Counted from the first letter of the stretch, positions 47,317 through 58,531 are shown. The stretch: DNA of 64,000 bases from Pseudorasbora parva (GCF_024679245.1 NC_090183.1:26087809-26151808), one strand, 5' to 3'. Notes: generated by a model not told the origin, from the sequence alone. Translations and numbers: made by a program.

Positions 47317-47775
47317 CAATATATATGATAATTATATACTATGTAATATAAATCAATATATTTAAGACATATGTTCCCATATAAATCTGATTATATTATC
47401 CAGTATATTGAGGTATATTATCTCATATAATTTTACATATATATTTACATATATATATACAATGACTCTTCCAATATATAATTTCATATATTGTAGGATA
47501 TATTTCAATATACATAGCAATATATTGAATAGTATAATGATATGTATTTAGTCAATATATGAAAACGGCAATAATTGCAGTATTGTCCCATATATTGCAA
47601 TATATGACTTGCATATATAATATATTATTATATAATATATCATATGATATATTACCATGTAAATTTCACAATATATGGAGACACATGAAATATATTGTCA
47701 ACTAATATATTGAGAAATATATTGTCAACTAATATATTGAGAAATATATTTTTGTTGCGTAAGGGAATAAACACA

Positions 47776-47910
47776 ATGAAGATAGCAAGAAAATTGTTTG
47801 TAAACAAGACACAGGTCGACGCTGGATTTGCAGACATATTGAGATTACAGTTTTTTACAACTGCTATGACAATTTTGTCAACACCTTTAACAAATGTCCT
47901 AAACTCTTAA
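47776..47910 (+). pseudogene. Deleted THAP-exon remnant
   Basis: The start MKIARKLFVNKTQVDAGFAD aligns with both ends of the exon at 22512-22726, with about 42 residues missing between them. The deletion removes all zinc ligands. Not functional. Confidence 0.65.
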
Positions 47911-48204
47911 CGCAGTTAGCGCAACATCTGTCTGTGTAGGCTATACAAATAACACATTGCTTGTTGCTTTGACACAAAATGCATACAGTTAACGCAGATT
48001 TAAAATGCTTGAACTTCTTTTACACACAAACTCAACCAAAACCAAAACAATGGATTTTTACTGTCAAATTTACCAGTGCTTTAACACTGGTTGTCAGAAC
48101 AGATAACACCATGTTCTAAACCTTACCTTATAGGCTAAAGTCAAAGTGAATAGCTGTTTATATATTTAAATTTAAACACAACTATATCCCATGTATTTTA
48201 TTCC
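47911..48204. other. No feature recognised
   Basis: AT-rich spacer between the THAP stack and the next hAT element. Confidence 0.5.
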
Positions 48205-48212
48205 ATTGTTAC

Positions 48213-49824
48213 CAGTGTTGCCACAGTTACTTTGAAAAAGTAATTTGATTACTGATTACTCCTTTAAAAAGTAACTTAGTTACTTTACAGATTACTTGAT
48301 TTTAAAAGTAACTAAGTTAGATTACAAGTTACTTTATTAGTTACATTCAGCAGTTGCCGACAACACCCCTGCCGCCTCAAATTAGAAATGACAACCGTTT
48401 TTGGCAACACACTTTATTGCATTTATGCCCGAGCCTGACGGCCCCGACTTTTTTACGCCCCTTTTTTAGGCTTCTCCTTCGTTTTATATTTATTTTAATA
48501 ATTAAAATGAACAATGAGATGTGCTGGTGGAAACAACATGAGACCATGATAGCTTGCGCCACTGTCAAGATATGGCTCGCGCAGGGTTAAAGAGTCCGTT
48601 TCTTCAGTGCAGCTGCTAGAGTTATGGCCTTTTTACAACTGGTTCCTTCATTCATTTTCTCTGACCAGGTATCTATCTGATTGCGAAATGACCAGGAGTA
48701 GGCCTAAATGCCTTCCGAGAGTGTTTCGAGATGTATTTAATTCCGATCACTCAAAAAAAACCAATTCAGAAGGTGCATGAAAGCATTTCAAACTAAACCG
48801 GACAAATGTAGGCTAAATATATCTGGTTGTTTTAACCACACGTGTAAATTTTACTCCTGGCAAATAATTAAAAAATAAATAAATGTGTGAGAGCGTGTTA
48901 TGTTGTAGTCAGATAGATATGATGGTGCTACTGCAACATCGCTGCAAATGAGTAAAGCAAGCCAACGCATATAGCCGTAAATGAAACTTTAAAATAAGTC
49001 ACACAAAACACAATCATCTTCAATATAAATTAATGAGACTAAATGACCTTACCAGTGCTTAGGTCGCTCTCTCTCATATTGCGATCTTTGAATTTGAAAT
49101 GAGCTGCTGAATAAAATGCTAGAATCTTTTGCTTTGATGTGAACTCCGTTAAATGAGCATATACCGCAGGAATTGAAGATCGGATTTATATTAATTTTGC
49201 TGAAGTGTAAGATAGGCTATAAGACAACCTGCATGTACTTTTTTTGTTTGTTTGTTTAGATTGTGTAGCCCGTTTCGTTTTTTTTTTAGCGCCGTTGCGA
49301 GCAGTAGGCTAATCTATCAGTCTGCCTCAGCTCGTCAAAAATGCCTTTGTGGTGGTATAATAACTAGCCTACTTTGTTTTTAATGTCAAAGTAGTTATAT
49401 TTCGTTATTAAGTTTATTTAGAAAAATGTTTAGAGCAATTTTTGTTTGTTAAATTAAAGTTTTAATTTTTTTATGTGACGACCCAGTGAGTTAACCGCAT
49501 GTTTAATAGCCTAGTCTCTCAAACCAACTCTTGAATTGTCTTGCCTATATAAACTTTAATTTAACAAACAAAAAATTGCTCTGAACATTTTTCTAAATTA
49601 GGTTAATAAAGAAACGAAACAAAAAATAACTACTTTGACATTAAAAACAAAACTGAACTATTTTAATGGCTGCAACAATGTAAAAACTCACAGTGACTTG
49701 GATAAGTAACTTTAATCTGATTACTGGTTTGGAAATAGTAACGCGTTAGATTACTCGTTACTGGAAAAAAGTCGTCAGATTAGAGTAACGCGTTATTACT
49801 ATGTATGTTACTATGGCATCACTG
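48213..49824. mobile_element. hAT element with perfect 8-bp TSD
   Basis: The ends read CAGTGTTGCCACAGTTAC and TATGGCATCACTG. The perfect duplication attgttac lies at 48205-48212 and 49825-49832. Subterminal regions repeat agtaacttagttac-like blocks and taacgcgtta. 1612 bp with no transposase. It contains an internal inverted repeat of about 90-100 bp (49374-49462 and 49552-49652). Confidence 0.92.
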
Positions 49825-49989
49825 ATTGTTACTGAGAAACAGCTGATTGAAGGTTTGCAAATATATAAATCACAGCTGATTTTCGTCTAGGAATTGTTCA
49901 GGTGTTGATGTTCTTTCATTCACATGACCATATACAGTAAACACGGACGTCTTTGGGCTGATCTTGTGTAAAATAGGAACAATATTGAG

Positions 49990-50189
49990 CAACACAAAGA
50001 AAGTAAGAAAAATGCCTGCATGATGAAGAGGAAGATGAGTACCAGGACAAGAGAAAGGATTGGGACGAGGACAAGGTAGAGATTGGGGAGTTAGAATGCA
50101 CGGTGGTGCTCAAAGAAGGGCCAGAATTAGGGTAACTGATGAAACATGAGCTATTAGACCAAGTCATAAACCATAGGCTATCATACCAG
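49990..50189 (+). pseudogene. IS630/Tc1-type transposase N-terminal relic
   Basis: One plus-strand frame reads VPGQEKGLGRGQGRDWGVRM, then HGGAQRRARIRVTDET and a stop at about 50147. Another frame continues LLDQVINHRLSY. The Gly/Arg-rich leader followed by VTDE and DQVINH-like helix-turn-helix sequence fits a family of IS630-like transposases common in fish. It is broken by at least one stop and one frameshift and cut by the fold-back element at 50190. The catalytic domain is absent. Confidence 0.6.
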
Positions 50190-50495
50190 GCGGATCTCAC
50201 GAAAATGCGTATAAATAGTATGAGTGTGCAATGTCGTGGCATGTATACCCCAAAACTCATTTTGGCGTGCCTATGCTACGCTGTTTTTCGCGTGCATATG
50301 ATATCATATATTATACATACGAATCCTACACCCCACCCCTCCTAATCCTATCCAAGTGCGTGTCATATACACGCCATAAAGTGCATATCATATATGCGCA
50401 CGAAAAACAGCGTATCATATGCTCGCCAAAATGAGTTTTGGCTTATACATTCCACGACATTGCACACTCATACTATTTATACGCATTTACATGTG
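50190..50495. mobile_element. Fold-back element
   Basis: The arms 50204-50310 and about 50380-50487 are inverted copies. Both contain, in opposite orientation, aatgcgtataaatagtatga, gtgcaatgtcgtgg, aaaactcattttggc and gctgtttttcg. The loop contains ccacccctcc. It interrupts the IS630-like relic. No clean TSD. Confidence 0.75.
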
Positions 50496-51808
50496 ATTGG
50501 GTTGTATCATACAGCAAGGCTGGTGAATGAGTACGGCCAAATCTCAGCCGGGACACAAATTTTCAATTTTCAAAAAACCTACAGGTAGGATATTGTTTAA
50601 GGGCTTCTCCTGCTTCAAAGTGTAAATACTTTTACCATGTATTACAGTGACTGTATGCCTTTGGTCTCTAATATGTAACTGTATTTTTTAGTCTATCTAA
50701 AGATTCAATATCTACCTCACTCAGGGGGCAGAGGAAAGCTCCTGAATAAAAAACAGGAACTTGCTATAGTCAACACGGTGATTGCTGATAATGATATAAA
50801 ACTATGCTAACTGAAGGGCAATCTATAAAGTTAATCTGAGATGGGTCATTTATTTTTTGTATTGAATTTCTGAAGCAAAAGAAAAAAAAAAATTTTGCTT
50901 TACTAAACCTAACAAAACAAAACCAAAATGTGGAGAGGCTTCAAAAGACACACAATCTATGATCAATAAAATATACTGTCATACTATCTATACATATCTA
51001 TCTATACATACTATCTATTGTATAAGGGCAGACCTGACACATAAAATAATGCAGTTTCTGTAATCTGATGTTAGTGTTTTTTATGACATTGTGTTATGAC
51101 TGACTAAATGTTGCTGTTGGAAGAGAATGTGTGTTAGTGTTTTGAAAAGATATTTGATTTTGAGACATGTTTGCAGTGTTTTGGTACACAGTGTATTGTG
51201 TTAGTGTATTATTGTGTTAGTGTATAATTGTATTTTGAAAATTAATGTTGGAGTTTAGTTTACAATGTATGATTTTGAGCATGAAATTAACTGTTTTGCC
51301 AATTGTGTGTTGTAGGTGTGTTGGTGCGTTAGGAGTTTAGGAAATTTGTTAAAAGTATTGAAAAAAATTTTGCACTGAAAATTCAATACAGGCTAGTGTC
51401 TGCATCATCTCGTAGCGCAGCTGATTGGTTACTGTTGCATCAGTGACCAATGAGCTGCGACGCATCAAATTCTGGTAGTTTCCTATTAGCAGTCTGCAGT
51501 GCGTTTTCAGAAAACCTTTCAAATCAACATCTAAGATAAGTGAACTCTTTTACTCCATATAGCAAGAATATGTACCCGTAATGCACAGAATCATCCATCC
51601 AGCCACCCATTATCCAAATCGCTGGTCCAGCCTTACAGCGTAATATTGTACAGGTATAAATTCCTTTTTAATTGATTATTAAATTGTTTAATTAAGATTT
51701 TTACATAGTTTCCATGACAGAGATCAAGTTTGCTAAGTTTCAAAGATTTTCTTAAACAGCAAGCATAAACTACGCAAAAAACAGCAGCTTTTTCCGGCAC
51801 ACCTAGTA
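50496..51808. other. No gene; probable remainder of the IS630-like element and single-copy DNA
   Basis: The tract 51100-51330 is rich in gtgttagtgt/gtgttttg phrases, which may belong to the spacer of the same element. A short tcta/atac repeat lies near 50985-51020. No terminal repeats found. Confidence 0.35.
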
Positions 51809-52032
51809 TTAAAGGTGCCCTAGAATTAAAAATTGAATTAACCTTGCCATAGTTAAATAAAAAGAGTTCAGTACATGGACATCACATACAGTGAGTCTCA
51901 AACACCATTGCCTCCTCCTTTATATGTAAACCTTGTTTGTGAAAAACACCACAGAAGAACAGGCTATTTTCAACATAACGCCACCTGTGACGCAATCGCT
52001 GGGATCCTTAATATGTACACCCCAACATTTGC

Positions 52033-52386
52033 ATGTCAGCCAATGTTCATTGTCAGGCGGAACTGCGCAGCTGTCGGGAGTTCAGTCTGGTAAACAGGCG
52101 CCATGCGAGGATAGCGAATACGGCAGATCATAGACACAAATGTCATGTTCCAGGCTGTGCAGGAGACTTGAGGACTTTTCATAGCATTTCCACAGATAAA
52201 AAATGTCAACAGTCATGGTTGATGTTTATTTACAATTGGATACTGCAACAATTTCATTCAAAGTTGTTCATTTGCTCGGCCCATTTCACCACTGAACGTT
52301 TTTCTAACCTGGGACAAAATCAAGCAGGATTCGCTCAGCGTCTAAAATTAAAGAAAGGGCCGATTCCAACCATATTCCTGCAAGCA
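52033..52386 (+). pseudogene. THAP zinc-finger exon, best-preserved copy
   Basis: The frame contains HKCHVPGCAGDLRTFHSIST, QQSWLMFIY, FICSAHFTTERF and KKGPIPTIF. These give the THAP ligands Cys37-x4-Cys42 and, 38 residues later, Cys81-x2-His84, with Trp62 and the C-terminal PIPTIF that corresponds to the AVPTIF box. The domain is thus complete by motif. The open frame (from 52033) ends in intron-like sequence: a strong donor, GTAAGT, follows at 52387-52392. THAP fingers bind DNA ends in Kolobok and P-type transposases. Here no catalytic exon follows, so the element is non-autonomous. Whether it is expressed is unknown. Confidence 0.75.
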
Positions 52387-52609
52387 GTAAGTAGAGATTT
52401 TATCCACTTCTTGACTGCATACCCATTTCTGATTAAATTGAAAGTTTCTTAGTAAGACAACATTAGGATAATATCCCCTGTGTTGTCTAGAGCTAACGCA
52501 AGATGCTAGTATTGGAAACTCCAAGTAGCACACATAACAGTTTGTCAAATGACAAAGGTTAACATTATTTCCTGCCAGTGTTATCATAAAATACAACAGT
52601 AGATACGTA

Positions 52610-54004
52610 CAGTACCTTGCGAAAGTATTCGGCCCCCTTGAACTTTGCGACCTTTTGCCACATTTCAGGCTTCAAGCATAATGATATGAAACTGTAATTT
52701 TTTGTGAAGAATCAACAACAAGTGGGACACAATCATGAAGTGGAACGAAATTTATTGGATATTTCAAACTATTTTAACAAATCAAAAACTGAAAAATTGG
52801 GCGTGCAAAATTATTCGGCCCCCTTAAGTTTATACTTTGTAGCGCCACCTTTTGCTGCGATTACAGCTGTAAGTCGCTTGGCGTATGTCTCTATCAGTTT
52901 TGCACATCGAGAGACTGAAATTTTTGCCCATTCCTCCTTGCGAACAGCTCGAGCTCAGTGAGGTTGGATGGAGAGCGTTTGTGAACAGCAGTTTTCAGTT
53001 ATTTCCACAGATTCTCGATTGGATTCAGGTCTGGACTTTGACTTGGCCATTCTAACACCTGGATATGTTTATTTTTGAACCATTCCATTTTAGATTTTGC
53101 TTTATGTTTTGGATCATTGTCTTGTTGGAAGACAAATCTCCGTCCCAGTCTCTGGTCTTTTGCAGACTCCATCAGGTTTTCTTCCAAAATGGTCCTGCAT
53201 TTGGCTCCATCAGTCTTCCCATCAATTTTAACCATCTTCCCTGTCCCTGCTAAAGAAAAGCAGGCCCAAACCATGATGCTGCCATCACCATGTTTGACAG
53301 TGGGGATGGTGTGTTCAGGGTGATGAGCTGTGTTGCTTTTACGCCAAACATAAAGTTTTGCATTGTTGCCAAAAAGTTTAATTTTGGTTTCATCTGACCA
53401 GAGCACCTTCTTCCACATGTTTGGTGTGTCTCCCAGGTGGCTTGTGGCAAACTTTAAACGACAATTTTTATGGATATCTTTAAGAAATGTCTTTCTTCTT
53501 GCCACTCTTCCATAAAGGCCAGATTTGTGCAGTATACGACTGATTGTTGTCCTATGGACAGAGTCTCCCACTTCAGCTGTACATCTCTGCAGTTCATCCA
53601 GAGTGATCATGGGCCTCATGGCTGCATCTCTGATCAGTCTTCTCCTTGTATGAGCTGAAAGTTTAGAGGGATGGCCAGGTTTTGGTAGATTTGCAGTGGT
53701 CTGATACTCCTTCCATTTCAATATGATCGCTTGCACAGTGCTCCTTGGGATGTTTAAAGCTTGGGACATCTTTTTGTATCCAAATCCAGCTTTAAACTTC
53801 TCCACAACAGTATCTCGGCCCTGCCTGGTGTGTTCCTTGTTCTTCATGATGCTCTCTGTGCTTTAAACGGACCTCTGAGACTATAACAGTGCAGGTGCAT
53901 TTATACGGGAACTTGATTACACACAGGTGGATTCTATTTATCATCTTTAGTCATTTAGGTCAACATTGGATCATTCAGAGATCTTCACTGAACTTCTGGA
54001 GAGA
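52610..54004 (-). mobile_element. Tc1-like transposon F, one terminus lost
   Basis: The left end is CAGTACCTTGCGAAAGTATT, after a TA at 52608-52609 in the THAP element. Inner copies of the terminal motif (attcggccccctt) occur at 52628 and 52813. The transposase is on the minus strand. The other end stops at cttctggagaga (about 54004), before the expected inverted repeat, where THAP element sequence resumes. Confidence 0.9.
52811..53847 (-). pseudogene. Tc1-like DD34E transposase, nearly full length, one nonsense codon
   Basis: The start at 53847 gives MKNKEHTRQGRDTVVEKFKA, a paired-like bipartite DNA-binding region (residues 1 to about 115) with a GRVARRKT hinge. The DDE triad is complete: Asp152 (WSDETK), Asp243 (QQDNDPKH) and Glu278 (NPIENLW). 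There are 34 residues between the last two, the Tc1 hallmark. A TAA stop follows Lys282 at 52999. Sequence downstream still reads LKTAVHKRSPSNLTELE, then shifts frame, and the ancestral end GGATKYKLKGAE is seen at 52811-52850. The family length is about 340 residues. Together with the missing right terminus, the copy is dead but comparatively young. Confidence 0.93.
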
Positions 54005-54504
54005 GGCTAACGTCACCTTCATCTAAGTTGAAACAATAGTCATTTGGCTAGGCTTCTAGTCAATTTGTTAAATAAATATACATTTTTGAGAACTGAAGTA
54101 TGATAATTTTGCAGCAAGTGAGTAGTAAACATGACACATACTATTTTGAGTGGCTTCTACTTTACTTTGTAAACTTTTGAATCAGTACTCTACTGTCAAA
54201 CTGTAACATTACTGTACAACAACATATTTACGCGCTACCCAGTTCAGTTTGTGATTCAAAGTTAAAAAGCTATCATTGTCAAATCATTGCCATGATGGAT
54301 GGTAGATGTCTTAGCTGTCATTGAGCAGCACTGGAGGAAAACAGCCAATCAGAGCAGAACTCTGTAATAATATTCACAAACCTTCCAAATAAGGCAAAAA
54401 GAGAGCATTACATCCTAGGGACAATTTCTAGGGTTGTAAATGGACCTGTAAAACCATATCTGGACAATTTTTTACCTTAAATAAGCCACATACCAACTAT
54501 TTAG

Positions 54505-55167
54505 AGCAACCACTCAACCACCATTAATGTGCAGCATCCACATGGATAATTTGACAGCAGCCATAGTGCACCAGAATGCCAACAACACACCAGCTTATTG
54601 GCCAAGCAGCCATGTCATCCTGTACCCCAAGACTGGCTTCCCACTGAAGCTAAGCAGCAGGGCTGAGCCTGGTCAATACCTGGATGGGAGACCAACTGGG
54701 AAAAAACAGGTTGCTGTTGGAAGAGGTGTTAGTGAGGCCAGCAGGGGGTGCTCACCCTGTGGTCTGTGTGGGTCCTAACGCCCCAGTATTGTGATGGGAC
54801 ACTATACTGTAACAAGCACCATCCTTCGGATGAGATGTTAAACCGAGGTCCTGACTCTCTGTGGTCATTAAAAATCCCAGGATGTCCTTCGAAAAAAGAG
54901 TAGAAGTTTAACCTCGGCATCCTGGCCAAATTTCCCCCTTTGGCCTCTGTCCATCATGGCCTCCTAATCATCCTCATATACTGATTTACTTCATAACTGT
55001 CTCCTCTCCACAAATCAGCTGGTGTATTGTGGGCGTTCTGGCACAATATGGCTGCCGTCGCATCATCCAGGTGGATGCCGCACATTGGTGGTCGTTGAGA
55101 AGATTCCCCCCTTCCATGTAAAGTTCTTTGAGTGCCTTGAAAAGCGCTATATAAATGTAACAAAATA
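54505..55167 (+). repeat. 5S-rRNA-derived SINE (SINE3-like) with (ATT)n tail
   Basis: 54593-54725 resembles 5S rRNA. It keeps the internal promoter: gaagctaagcag (box A) and cctggatgggagacc (box C region), spaced as in a 5S gene. The tail ends gcgctatataaatgtaac followed by ATT repeats, as in SINEs that borrow a LINE 3' end. 54520-54594 is an inverted copy of 55017-55090. It is not a functional 5S gene, because the first third diverges from 5S rRNA and the 3' sequence runs on. Confidence 0.8.
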
Positions 55168-55187
55168 TTATTATTATTATTATTATT

Positions 55188-55418
55188 AGGGGTTCAAGCA
55201 CGAAGTGCTGAAACCCTATTGTAATTGTATTGATTTTTATTATTATTAGGGGTTCAAGCACGAAGTGCTGAACACCTATTGTATTTGTGCTGATTTTTAG
55301 GGGTTCAAGCACGAAGTGCTGAACACCTATTGTATTTGTGCTGATTTTTAGGGGTTCAAGCACGAAGTGCTGAAACCCTATTGTAATTGTACTGATTTTT
55401 ATTATTATTATTATTATT
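55188..55418 (+). repeat. Four short 5' modules in tandem
   Basis: aggggttcaagcacgaagtg starts at 55188, 55248, 55299 and 55350. Each module is about 51-60 bp, with two alternating variants (ctgaaaccctattgtaattg and ctgaacacctattgtatttg). The motif contains a hairpin, agcac-gaa-gtgct. Confidence 0.9.
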
Positions 55419-56567
55419 CTCCGATAAAACGCGTTGTGCAGCCCAAACCGTAAGGGCTAGAGACTTGAAAATTTACCCGAAGGTAGTCCAAAAATCGAGG
55501 AGAGGTTATCAAAATATGAGCCCAATCGGCCAATAGGTGGCGCTATAGCGCAAAAAACCAAAAAATTTTACATTTGTGAGCTTTTCTCATAAACCGGTGG
55601 TCGTAGACTCAAATGATTTATACTTTTGAAATCCTTGGGCCAAGACGAAAAAACTGTAAGCGGGAATTTTTTTGTTTCGTCTTAAAATGTCCGCCATTTT
55701 GGAGTATGTCTGAAACCTATTTTTGAGAACTAGTCCCTGGTTTTTAGACCGATCGGAACCAAACCAGTGTCAAAATGTTCTCTGGTGGCTAATTATCAAT
55801 AGTTATCGAAAAAAAGTTGAAATTTCGATTCATTTTTGCTAATTGGCTTCAAAATGGACGTTCAGGGCGGAGCCTATTTTGCTAAAAAGGCTATAACTCA
55901 AGAAGGAAATGAGATATCGTCACCAAACTTGGTACACATGTGTATCGGCTCAATTTGAGGTCACGATAAAAAAATTGCGACGATTGGCCACTTGGTGGCG
56001 CTATAATGTGAGAAAAACATGAAAAGGGCTATAACCACGCGACCGCTAGTCCGATTGACTTGAAAATTGGTATGCAGTGTATTGGTCCAAGGCCCCATGT
56101 ATGTCTATGAGGACATTGGTGTATCTCAAAAAACATGGCCGCCATCAGCCAATGAATTTTGAGCACCTATTAGATGGGGTTAACAGAGGTCGATCGGAAC
56201 GAAACTCATTGGACATGTTTGACTCATGGTCCTAGAGGTCTGTAAGAATTTTGAAAGAAATCGGCCACTAGTTGGCGCTAACTCAAAAGGGAAGCTCAAA
56301 AATTCATGAAAATTGTTGGGTATATGTGGCATAACATGCTGATGAAGCATGCAAAGTTTTAAAGAGATTGGACTATAGGTGGCGCTATAACTGTTAAAAA
56401 GCTATAAAAACCATGCATTTCCTATGTTAAATTGCCTATATTGACTGTAAATGGACTTTTCCATCTATCATTTTAGTGTTTAAAATCTTGCTAAATAAAA
56501 CTTAATGACTTTAATGCCTATGTGCTTAAAAGGCCTTAAAGGCTTGAACCCCGCTAAATGCTGCTTG
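55419..56567 (+). repeat. Array unit I (type A, internally deleted)
   Basis: Starts ctccgataaaacgcgttgtg. Compared with unit V it lacks about 330 bp that follow gttggcgctaa (unit V 63420-63760). Ends gcttgaaccccgctaaatgc. Confidence 0.85.
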
Positions 56568-56575
56568 TTATTATT

Positions 56576-56738
56576 AGGGGTTCAAGCACGAAGTGCTGAA
56601 CACCTATTGTATTTGTACTGATTTTTATTATTATTATTATTAGGGGTTCAAGCACGAAGTGCTGAAACCCTATTGTAATTGTACTGATTTTTAGGGGTTC
56701 AAGCACGAAGTGCTGAACACCTATTGTATTTGTGCTGA

Positions 56739-56778
<40 letters not shown>
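56576..56778 (+). repeat. Three short 5' modules and ATT run
   Basis: Modules start at 56576, 56642 and 56693, separated by ATT runs or directly joined. They precede unit II. Confidence 0.88.
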
Positions 56779-56780
<2 letters not shown>

Positions 56781-58485
56781 TGCCGTAAAACTCATCGTGC
56801 AGACCAAACCGTAAATGCTAGAGACTTCAAACTTTGTCAACAGGTAGTCCAAAAATCGAGGAGAGGTTATCAAATTATGAGCCAGATTGGCCTATAGGTG
56901 GCGCTACAGCAACCAAAAACGCGAAATGGCTCATACCTCCTAAACCTTTCATCCTAAGGGTCAAGTGTCTTATATCATTGGAAAGCTGAGACCTTGGCGA
57001 ACAAAACGTATATCTCCGATTTCATTTCCGGTATGCAAATTTTTCCGCCATTTTGAATTTTGTCAAAAACCTACTTTTGCGAACTAGTCCCTGGTTTTTT
57101 GGCATATCGGAACCAAACCAGTGCCAAAATGTTCTCTCTAGACTGAGTATCAATAATTATCAAAAAAAAGTTGAAATTTTGACTCATGAACGAAAAGGGG
57201 CGTGGAAATGTACATTGAAGGCGGAGCCTATTTTACTAAAGAGGCTATAACTCCAGCAAGAAATTAGATATCTTCACCAAACTTGGTACACATGTTTATG
57301 GGCTCAGTTTTTGGTCACGATAAAAAAATCGCGACGATTGGCCACTTGGTGGCGCTATAACATGGAAAAAACACATAAAGGGCTATAACCACGTGACCGC
57401 TAGTCTGATTGACTTGAAAATTGGTAAGCAGTGTCTTGGCCCAAGGTACCATGTCTGTCTATGAGAACATTGCCGTATCTAAAAAAAACATGGCCGCCAT
57501 CGGCCAATGAAATTTGAGCACCTATTAGACAGGGTTAACGGAGGTCGACCAGAACGGAACTCAGTAGGCATGTTTGACTCATGGTCCTAGAGGTCTGTAA
57601 GAACTTTGAAAGAAATCGGCCACTAGTTGGCGCTAACGAGTTTTATGGCTCTGCAATCACGTGGTGTTGCACACATCGGCAAAATATGCATATCATATGA
57701 TAGATCTCCTCATGTTGAACAACTTTGCCTCTAGAACCATTTCGGTCAATCAAATTGTTAAATAAATATTTGCAATAATGTTTAAAACCTACTTTTGCGA
57801 ACTAGTCCCTGGTTTTTTGCGCAATCAGAACCAAACCAGTCTAGGACAATTCTCTGGACTCTCTAGATCAATAATTATCAAAAAAAAGTTGATTTCTTGC
57901 ATTTGGATGGCTATAACAGAGCCATTTAGAAAAGAGGCGTGGCAAAATACACTCAAAAGCCTATAAATCCTAAGAGGAAACTCAAAACTTCACGAAAATT
58001 GTTGGGTATATGTGGCATAACATGTTGAAGACACATGCAATGTTTTATGGAGATCGGAGTATAGGGGGCGCTATAAGTGTTAAAAAGCTTTGAAAACCAT
58101 GTATTCCCTATGGTGAATTGCCTGTAAATGGTATTTTCCATCTCTGTAATCAGGTGGGGTTAAAACAGCCACATAATATGCATATATTATGATAGATCTT
58201 CTCATACTGAACAACTTTGCCTCTAAACTAGTCCTAGGTTTTTTGCCTGATCGGAACCAAACCACAGCAGTATGATTCTCTGCACTCTCCTGATCAATTC
58301 ATATTTAGACTTTATAAAGTCACTATTATAATATTTAAAATCACATTTTGTCAGTTTATCACTTCATTTCACCTGATATCTCTCAAATTCATTCAGTGCT
58401 TAAAAACCTTTCATGCAAAAGGCGTCAAATGCTTAAAGACCTTAAATGGCTTGAACCCCGCTAAATGCTGCTCGCAGCTTTAATT
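56779..58485 (+). repeat. Array unit II (type B)
   Basis: Starts ctgccgtaaaactcatcgtg and ends ctgctcgcagctttaatt. Almost identical to unit IV at an offset of about 4055 bp, and shares with it a deletion relative to unit III. Confidence 0.88.
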
Positions 58486-58531
58486 AGGGGTTCAAGCACG
58501 AAGTGCTGAACACCTATTGTATTTGTGCTGA

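Larger units (their letters stand above)
43340..47765. mobile_element. CCCTTACG-terminus AT-rich element
   Basis: The termini CCCTTACGAAACAAAAATAT and ATATTTTTGTTGCGTAAGGG are inverted with one mismatch. The duplication is aat (43337-43339 and 47766-47768). The empty site agcaataaacatg occurs at about 22501-22513. Without its own nested insertions it is about 0.9 kb, saturated with caatata/tatattg motifs and non-coding. The superfamily is uncertain; 3-bp duplication suggests PIF/Harbinger. Confidence 0.75.
43079..47890 (+). mobile_element. THAP (Kolobok-like) element of the second family, copy split by a 4.4-kb insertion
   Basis: The borders are TTAA (43079-43082 and 47887-47890), with the TTAAAGGGGTGATGAA start shared with the 22239 element and an ACACCTTTAA end. 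Its own sequence is only about 380 bp. 43079-43339 matches 22239-22500, and 47766-47850 resumes with aataaacacaatgaagatag. All the rest is nested insertion. Confidence 0.8.
51809..54494 (+). mobile_element. THAP-domain (Kolobok-like) element, copy 1
   Basis: Starts TTAAAGGTGCCCTAG at 51809. It is colinear with the reverse complement of 14462-17005 and shares the THAP exon and its donor. At 52610-54004 it is interrupted by a Tc1-like element, after which homology resumes (ctaacgtcacc, tttttgagaactgaagtatg). Matching ends at gccacatacc (54494), as in copy 2. No catalytic domain. Confidence 0.75.

Noticed and set aside
54593..54725. 5S rRNA gene
   Set aside because: Only the internal promoter region resembles 5S; the 5' third is diverged and the sequence continues into a SINE body and ATT tail.
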